A DNA stretch of 9,304 nt from Planctomycetaceae bacterium. Its GTDB lineage: Bacteria > Planctomycetota > Planctomycetia > Pirellulales > UBA1268. The position numbers were made by a program, and so were the translations under genes. Of this stretch, positions 4,830 to 9,304 are shown piece by piece. The DNA is taken from assembly GCA_002862165.1 (NCBI GenBank), contig PKCL01000479.1, forward strand, positions 1 to 9,304, in the 5' to 3' direction. Numbering within the stretch: the first letter of the stretch is position 1; each line of letters begins with the position of its first letter. The notes under the pieces were generated by a model. It was not told the DNA's origin and ran no database searches. It saw only the letters and a program-made list of their open reading frames with translations.

Positions 4830-6842
4830 TCATTCATTTCCAGGACGCTTTGGCCTGTAACCCACTGTTTTCTGCGAACGGGACACTCTGCCCCCCTGTT
4901 TTTTTCTTGTTTTCCTTAGACCTCGAATGTGGTCTCCAGATTTTTGTTCAGCAAAGGCTTGATTCGCGTTCCGTCTTTTTTTGTCAAGAGCCTCTCGTGG
5001 AGGTCGGTCTGGTATTAAGCTATCACAGCCAGAGCCAATAAGATCATGCCTCCCAACGTGTTCAAGTGCTTTACGCACTTCAAAATAATTCTCTGGTTTA
5101 AAAAACTGGAGAAGTGACTTTTGCATTCGGCGATCCCGAAGCCCTTTTGTAACCGTGACCGATTTTCCTGTCATCGGATCGTGGCCGGTGTGGTACATGC
5201 AGGCTGCAATGTCAAAAGGACTGGGAATAAAATCCTGGACCTGATCGGGTTTGTACCCATTACGCTTCAAAAAAATTGCTAGTTCGATCATCTCCTCAAG
5301 GCCACTTCCCGGATGGCTTGCGATGAAATAGGGAACCGTATATTGTCGTTTTCCAATTCGACGACTTGCTGCACGAAAGGCCTTGTCAAATTCAACATAG
5401 TCATTTGCTGGAGGCTTTTTCATGAGGGCGAGCACTTCTGGATCGGTATGCTCTGGCGCAACCTTTAAATGTCCTCCAACATGGTGCTCAGCCAGTTCTC
5501 TAAGATATTCAGGATCCTGGCGTGCTAAATCCATGCGAACACCGCTTGCAACGAGTACACGTTTTACCCCTGGGACAGTACGGGTTTCCCGCATGACTTC
5601 CTTCAGCGGACCGTGGTCAGTTCCGAGAAGTTTGCAAACTGTAGGGTGGACACAGGAAAGCCGTCGACATTTTGCTTCGACCTCGGGTCGAATACAACGC
5701 ATTTTGTACATGTTGGCCGTCGGGCCACCAATGTCAGAAACCGTACCTTTAAATCCTGGCTGGCTTGCGAGACGTTTAACTTCAGTGAGTATGGACTGCT
5801 TCGAACGGCTTTGAATAATTCGACCCTCATGGGCTGTGATTGAGCAAAATGTACAACCTCCAAAGCAGCCCCGCATGATTTGAACACTATTTTCAACAAC
5901 TTCAAAAGCAGGTATTCGTTCTGTGCCATATCGTGGATGAGGGCGGCGAGTAAATGGCAACGCGTAAACACGATCCATTTCATGTTCTTCAAGTGGTAGA
6001 GCAGGAGGGTTAATGACTACTGCTTCACGCCCATGTCGCTGAACGAGTCTTTTAGCATTATGTGGATTTGTTTCGAGATGACTTATACGTGTCATTTCAC
6101 AAAACGCATCAGAATCTACTTTGGCAATTTCGTATGCTGGAAGTTCTCGCGTGTTCTCATCAACAGGGATTGGCTCACTTGCCCCAAGTCGAAATGCTAC
6201 ACCACGTAATGTTCTCATCTCTTGAACTGTTTTTCCTGCCTGAAAGCCTTTTGCAATATCAAGAATTGTTCTTTCACCCATACCAAAGGCAAGCATGTCA
6301 GCTTTTGAATCGAGTAATATCGATCGACGTACGGTATCACTCCAATAATCATAATGTGCAATACGTCTCAAACTCGCTTCAACCCCACCAGCAACAACTG
6401 GTACGCCCGGGAAAGCCTCTCGCGATCGCTGGCAGTACGCTAAGGTTGCCCTGTCAGGACGGAGTCCAATTTGACCATTCGGTGAATATGCATCGTCGTT
6501 ACGCACTTTGCGATTCGCCGTGTAGTGATTAATCATAGAGTCCATATTGCCAGCCGAGATAGCGAAGAAAAGTCTCGGTCGTCCAAATTGCTTCCAATCG
6601 TCACACGTTCGCCAATCTGGTTGAGCGAGTACAGCAACTCGAAACCCTTCTGACTCTAAAAGTCTGGCAAGAAGACCATTGGCAAAACTCGGATGATCAA
6701 CATAGGCGTCACCTGTAATAAAAACGATATCAACGCTATCCCATCCTCTGGCGATGGCATCGTTTGGGTGCATTGGTAGAGGTGGGGCTGCTGGCGTGTT
6801 GTCCTGAATTGGGGTGTTGTTCTCTATAATTGGTAAATTCAT
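4830..6842 (-). CDS. ygiQ: YgiQ-family (UPF0313) radical SAM protein
   Basis: This 670-residue protein has the full YgiQ architecture. The N-terminal domain has the diagnostic ITGDAYVDHPSFANGLLARL (about 42-61) and AQPDW (73-77). AGGVEASLRRIAHYDYWSD (151-169) follows. The radical SAM core carries MRGCFGGCTFCSI, where Cys326, Cys330 and Cys333 should bind the [4Fe-4S] cluster that cleaves S-adenosylmethionine. After SDIGGPTANMY comes a second conserved cysteine set (Cys383, Cys392, Cys397, Cys403), which may bind another metal centre. The C-terminal tail (about 615-670) is rich in Lys/Arg and probably disordered. The biochemical role of the family is not established to my knowledge. The start at 6842 has only a weak Shine-Dalgarno; Met24 (LPMHPNDAIARGWDS) is a possible alternative. 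The gene is divergent from the PDZ protein gene and may be co-transcribed with the small exported protein downstream. Confidence 0.95.
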   Translation of the reverse strand: MNLPIIENNTPIQDNTPAAPPLPMHPNDAIARGWDSVDIVFITGDAYVDHPSFANGLLARLLESEGFRVAVLAQPDWRTCDDWKQFGRPRLFFAISAGNMDSMINHYTANRKVRNDDAYSPNGQIGLRPDRATLAYCQRSREAFPGVPVVAGGVEASLRRIAHYDYWSDTVRRSILLDSKADMLAFGMGERTILDIAKGFQAGKTVQEMRTLRGVAFRLGASEPIPVDENTRELPAYEIAKVDSDAFCEMTRISHLETNPHNAKRLVQRHGREAVVINPPALPLEEHEMDRVYALPFTRRPHPRYGTERIPAFEVVENSVQIMRGCFGGCTFCSITAHEGRIIQSRSKQSILTEVKRLASQPGFKGTVSDIGGPTANMYKMRCIRPEVEAKCRRLSCVHPTVCKLLGTDHGPLKEVMRETRTVPGVKRVLVASGVRMDLARQDPEYLRELAEHHVGGHLKVAPEHTDPEVLALMKKPPANDYVEFDKAFRAASRRIGKRQYTVPYFIASHPGSGLEEMIELAIFLKRNGYKPDQVQDFIPSPFDIAACMYHTGHDPMTGKSVTVTKGLRDRRMQKSLLQFFKPENYFEVRKALEHVGRHDLIGSGCDSLIPDRPPREALDKKRRNANQAFAEQKSGDHIRGLRKTRKKQGGRVSRSQKTVGYRPKRPGNE

Positions 6843-6996
6843 AGGTGAAGTGAGCCTTGTTGCAGTCTGTTACTTGTACTTAAGTGTACCCTGCTAGAAC
6901 TGGCCAAGGTTTAGTCATAGAAGACTGATATAGTTGGATGGGTTTAGAGCGGACGTTTTTATCACATAGCTGTTTTTTGACGAGTGGATCGACTAC
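6843..6996. other. Divergent intergenic region between ygiQ and the PDZ protein gene
   Basis: These 154 nt separate two divergently transcribed genes and must carry both promoters. I find no pair of -35/-10 boxes with good spacing on either strand. A small palindrome, ACTTAAGT, lies in the TTGTACTTAAGTGTACC stretch around 6874-6890 and could be an operator half, but is too short to call. The start of the + strand gene is preceded only by a weak GAGTGGA at 6982-6988. Confidence 0.35.
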
Positions 6997-7983
6997 ATGT
7001 CGCAACTAGCTTCCCAAGCAATTCTTATTTTATCAACGGTACTGGTTATGCAGGCGGTGACGGGTGCTGAACAAACAGGTGCTGAACAAACGGGTACTGG
7101 AAAAGATGGGCTCGTGTCGCGAGCAATTGCACAGCTTGGAGCAAATCAATATGCCGATCGTGAAGCAGCTTCGAGGCAGCTCACTGCAATGGGAGTGGTC
7201 GCTATAAATCAGTTAACTCGTGCCGCACAAGGCGATGACCCTGAGATTTCGGTGCGAGCGGTGGATGCGCTTCGAGTAATGCTTCGACAGGATGATTCCG
7301 AGTTGTCGAACAAAGCTGAGGCAGCTCTTGAATCAATTGCAGAGAAAGGAACTTCAGCAGTGGCCCAGCAGGCTGAAGTGGCTCTTGGTTTTTTCGATGC
7401 AGCTCAAGCCGTGTCTGCGCGAATGACACTCGAACAACTCGGAGCAGTCATTAGTGAGACCAGCCCTACTGGAATACGAGTAGAAATTAATGAAAATTGG
7501 AAGGGTGATAGTCGTTCATTGCGATTGGTAACACGGCTCCAAAATGTAATTCATGTGAGTTTATTTGGTACTCAGCTTACACAGGAAGATGCTGGAACTC
7601 TTGGAAGGCTCCGAGCTATTGAGCGTCTCGATTTGTTCGGTGTTGGTCTTTCAGACGATGTTATCAAGCAACTGAGACAGCGGCTTCCTGAGACTGAAAT
7701 TGATATACGAAAAGGTGGTAAATTGGGGATTGCAGGAATGCCTTTGCAGGGGCAGTGTATTATCGCAGGCGTACAGCCAGGTTCCTCTGCAGAGAAAGCG
7801 GGCTTGCTTCCACAAGATGTCATTATGGAAATCAATAAAAAACCAATCAGTGATTTTGCAGACTGTACCCGTATTATTGGTGAGCACAAACCGGGCGAAG
7901 AGATTGCTCTTCTTATTCAACGGATCAATCCAGATGGCTCATCAAACCAGATTCAAAAAGTTGTTGTACTCGGTGGATGGTAG
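6997..7983 (+). CDS. Exported HEAT-like / leucine-rich-repeat / PDZ domain protein
   Basis: This 328-residue protein starts with an uncleaved-looking or weak signal peptide (hydrophobic about 6-21, AVTGA near 20-24). Next is a short GAEQT tandem repeat (23-32), then helical HEAT-like pairs at about 37-135 (SRAIAQLGANQYADREAASR, VRAVDALRVML, NKAEAALESIAE). Residues about 175-237 are two leucine-rich repeats of planctomycete style (HVSLFGTQLTQEDAGTL, then RLDLFGVGLSDDVIKQLRQ). The end (about 241-328) is a PDZ domain with VQPGSSAEKAGLLPQDVIMEINKKPI, as in HtrA-type proteins but with no protease domain. All parts are protein-protein interaction modules, so the likely role is a periplasmic or surface adaptor; partners are unknown. 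The ATG at 6997 puts the signal sequence at the N-terminus. cysC follows after 48 nt on the same strand and could share its transcript. Confidence 0.87.
   Translation: MSQLASQAILILSTVLVMQAVTGAEQTGAEQTGTGKDGLVSRAIAQLGANQYADREAASRQLTAMGVVAINQLTRAAQGDDPEISVRAVDALRVMLRQDDSELSNKAEAALESIAEKGTSAVAQQAEVALGFFDAAQAVSARMTLEQLGAVISETSPTGIRVEINENWKGDSRSLRLVTRLQNVIHVSLFGTQLTQEDAGTLGRLRAIERLDLFGVGLSDDVIKQLRQRLPETEIDIRKGGKLGIAGMPLQGQCIIAGVQPGSSAEKAGLLPQDVIMEINKKPISDFADCTRIIGEHKPGEEIALLIQRINPDGSSNQIQKVVVLGGW
7063..7092 (+). repeat. Two tandem copies of a 15-nt repeat encoding GAEQT
   Basis: GGTGCTGAACAAACA at 7063-7077 is repeated at 7078-7092 with one mismatch in the last base, followed by a decayed third start (GGTACTGG). 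The unit is 15 nt, so copy changes keep the reading frame. It falls directly after the signal peptide, in the linker before the HEAT-like region, and encodes GAEQTGAEQTG. Confidence 0.9.
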
Positions 7984-8020
7984 GTGTGTAATCAGGGGAT
8001 ATGAGTTGAGACAGCAGACG

Positions 8021-8024
8021 AGGG
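8021..8024 (+). promoter_or_regulatory. Ribosome binding site that supports the TTG start of cysC
   Basis: AGGG (part of GAGGG) lies 7 nt before the TTG at 8032. A nearby ATG at 8001 is in a different frame, so TTG is the best start for the APS kinase. Confidence 0.55.
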
Positions 8025-8031
8025 TAGACAA

Positions 8032-8739
8032 TTGAACAAACCAAAAGAAGATTTAATTAGTGAGCAGGATCAGGTCACTGAACTGGTCGATGTCCGATGG
8101 CATGCTGCTACAGTTGATCGAGATCAACGAGAAACGAGTGCAGGTCACAGAGGTTGTGTAATTTGGTTCACAGGGCTCTCAGGATCTGGAAAAAGTACTC
8201 TTGCAAACGAAGTTGACAAACAGCTGCATGCCCGTGGCTATCGCAGTTTTGTTCTTGATGGAGATAATGTTCGGCATGGTTTAAATGCATCTCCTAGTCT
8301 GCTTGAATCAATGCATGGGGAGGCATTCGCAAAGCGATTTGGTCTTGGGTTTGGACCTGAGGACCGTAAAGAAAATATTCGTCGAATTGGGGCCGTGGCA
8401 GAACTCTTTACTCAGGCTGGAATCATTACATTAACGGCTTTTATCAGCCCATATCGTCGTGATCGTGAAGCAGTCCGTAAAATGCTCTCAGAGACAGACT
8501 TTGTCGAGGTGTATGTCAAAGCTCCCTTAGCCGTTTGTGAGAGTCGTGATCCGAAAGGGCTCTACAAGAAAGCTCGCGCTGGCGAAATCAAGGGATTTAC
8601 CGGCATCAACGATCCGTACGAAGAGCCAGAAAAAGCAGAAATTACAATAGAATCTGAAAAAAATACTCCACCGGTTCTTGCCGAACAAGTTCTTGTTTGG
8701 CTGGAACGCGCTGGAGTTATCCCATCACGAAAAAAATAG
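8032..8739 (+). CDS. cysC: Adenylyl-sulfate (APS) kinase with a 17-residue internal insertion
   Basis: This 235-residue cytoplasmic enzyme phosphorylates APS to PAPS with ATP in sulfate activation. The Walker A loop GLSGSGKS is at 48-55, LDGDNVRHGL at 75-84, DRKENIRRIG at 111-120, FISPYRRDR at 137-145 (Ser139 is the position of the phosphoserine seen in E. coli CysC), and DPKGLYKKARAGEIKGFTGI at 173-192. All key motifs are intact. Compared with E. coli CysC, about 17 extra residues lie between RHGL and LGFGPEDR (within 85-104), next to the APS-binding region. The N-terminal 40 residues before the core are also longer than the shortest homologues. The start is TTG, with AGGG 7 nt upstream. No cysD, cysN, sat or cysH is in the window. 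The gene ends 2 nt from the convergent VOC gene. Confidence 0.95.
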   Translation: MNKPKEDLISEQDQVTELVDVRWHAATVDRDQRETSAGHRGCVIWFTGLSGSGKSTLANEVDKQLHARGYRSFVLDGDNVRHGLNASPSLLESMHGEAFAKRFGLGFGPEDRKENIRRIGAVAELFTQAGIITLTAFISPYRRDREAVRKMLSETDFVEVYVKAPLAVCESRDPKGLYKKARAGEIKGFTGINDPYEEPEKAEITIESEKNTPPVLAEQVLVWLERAGVIPSRKK

Positions 8740-8741
8740 TG

Positions 8742-9272
8742 TTACGGTGTTGGTCCTATAAGCTCAACAAGATTCCCATCTGGATCTTTGATGCAAGTTA
8801 AAGACATTCCGGGAACAAGATTTTGCGGAAGCGTTACAGGTGACTTCGCAAGAGGAATTACACCAATTTTTTTTAGACGGCTGAGTGCTGCTGAAGTGTC
8901 TGCAATGATGATTGTTAGATAACGAAAGCCGGTGTGAGAATGAATGAAATCATTATCACCCGACCGTGGTGATGTTTTAGCTATCTGCATGAGTTTCAGC
9001 TTTGTTGCCGTTTTGTCGTTCCCCAAAACAAGTACTCGAACATCGAGAGGCTTGTTGTCAGTGAGTCCAGCGGATCCAGCAAGCGTAGAGTCCACCTGAA
9101 ACCCGTCTGACTCCTTAAAACCGATGCCATCAGTGTAAAATGCAACAGAAGTATCAAGGTCGGTGACGACCATGCCAATATCAATGGTAGTTTTTGGAAA
9201 AACGATGGGCTCAGAGGCAGAAGCGAGGTTTACGGTAATGGCTAATGAAAAAGCAGCAAGTGTGCGAATCAT
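8742..9272 (-). CDS. Exported VOC-superfamily (glyoxalase/bleomycin-resistance fold) protein with degenerate metal site
   Basis: This 176-residue protein has a signal peptide (about 1-20, core LAAFSLAITVNLA, cleavage after ASA) and one glyoxalase-type module of two beta-alpha-beta-beta-beta units. Recognisable elements are IDIGMVVTDLDTSVAFYTDG (30-49), GFRYLTIIIADTSAALSRLK (115-134) and the C-terminal IKDPDGNLVELIGP (161-174). By eye against E. coli glyoxalase I, the ligand positions His5, Glu56, His74 and Glu122 correspond to about Asp31, Lys93, Tyr118 and Glu170. Three of the four differ, so glyoxalase I activity is unlikely. It may be a metal-independent VOC protein or use a different site. 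The ATG at 9272 has GGAGA at 9282-9286, 9 nt upstream. The gene is convergent with cysC, with 2 nt between the stops. Confidence 0.87.
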   Translation of the reverse strand: MIRTLAAFSLAITVNLASASEPIVFPKTTIDIGMVVTDLDTSVAFYTDGIGFKESDGFQVDSTLAGSAGLTDNKPLDVRVLVLGNDKTATKLKLMQIAKTSPRSGDNDFIHSHTGFRYLTIIIADTSAALSRLKKIGVIPLAKSPVTLPQNLVPGMSLTCIKDPDGNLVELIGPTP

Positions 9273-9281
9273 TTGAAACTA

Positions 9282-9286
9282 TCTCC
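9282..9286 (-). promoter_or_regulatory. Ribosome binding site of the VOC gene
   Basis: On the - strand GGAGA lies 9 nt before the ATG at 9272. This supports the start that includes the signal peptide. Confidence 0.55.
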
Positions 9287-9304
9287 AGATGTGTTGTGTT
9301 GACG

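Noticed and set aside
4610..4837. 75-codon open frame on the - strand overlapping the signal-peptide gene and the ygiQ end
   Set aside because: Conflicts with the better-supported small exported protein and has no signal or family features.
6062..6532. 156-codon open frame on the + strand opposite the ygiQ gene
   Set aside because: Lies wholly antisense to a strongly conserved radical SAM protein, has no recognisable motif and no ribosome site.
1..9304. Mobile element, prophage, CRISPR array, defence or biosynthetic cluster
   Set aside because: No transposase, integrase, terminal repeats, spacer-repeat periodicity or clustered effector genes; the genes are mostly conserved chromosomal families on alternating strands.

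Overview
The window is a stretch of ordinary chromosome, about 46-48% GC by eye. It is densely packed with mostly housekeeping-type genes in short, alternating-strand blocks. I see no phage, transposon, integron, CRISPR, tRNA or rRNA signature. The likely source is a bacterium of the Planctomycetota. The main clue is the secreted protein at 6997-7983, which combines HEAT-like helices, leucine-rich repeats of the planctomycete 'SGTQVTDAGL' style and a C-terminal PDZ domain. Supporting clues are a small signal-peptide protein of a kind I associate with planctomycetes and an APS kinase with an internal insertion. This assignment is an inference from family style, not a database result.

Layout. 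(1) 1-243 (+) is the 3' end of purH, ending in the family's typical C-terminus. (2) 244-389 is a spacer holding an 18-bp perfect palindrome nested in a longer inverted repeat. (3) 390-1172 (+) is trpC, complete and with all expected catalytic residues. (4) 1179-2977 (-) is a two-gene unit: an NAD(P)-dependent epimerase/dehydratase whose 3' end overlaps, by 64 nt, the start of an OmpR-family response regulator. No histidine kinase is in view. (5) 2978-3246 is the divergent intergenic region. (6) 3247-4401 (+) is a large GNAT-fold acyltransferase-like protein with a GTG start. (7) 4393-4719 (-) is a small, very basic exported protein whose 3' end overlaps the GNAT gene tail to tail. (8) 4830-6842 (-) is a YgiQ-family radical SAM protein. 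(9) 6997-7983 (+) is the exported HEAT-LRR-PDZ protein, followed after 48 nt by cysC (APS kinase, TTG start, 8032-8739). (10) 8742-9272 (-) is an exported VOC (glyoxalase-fold) protein that ends 2 nt from cysC.

The genes do not form one pathway. purH (purines), trpC (tryptophan) and cysC (sulfate activation) are metabolic genes away from their classical operon partners. The epimerase and response regulator look transcriptionally, and perhaps translationally, coupled. The PDZ protein and cysC may share a transcript. Convergent gene ends are extremely tight (6-nt gap, 9-nt overlap, 2-nt gap), with only one weak terminator-like repeat.

I looked for a new multi-gene system and did not find one I can support. 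The items most worth a second look are the purH-trpC inverted repeat, the epimerase/response-regulator overlap, the small basic exported protein, the VOC protein that has lost most metal-ligand positions, the APS kinase insertion and the HEAT-LRR-PDZ architecture.
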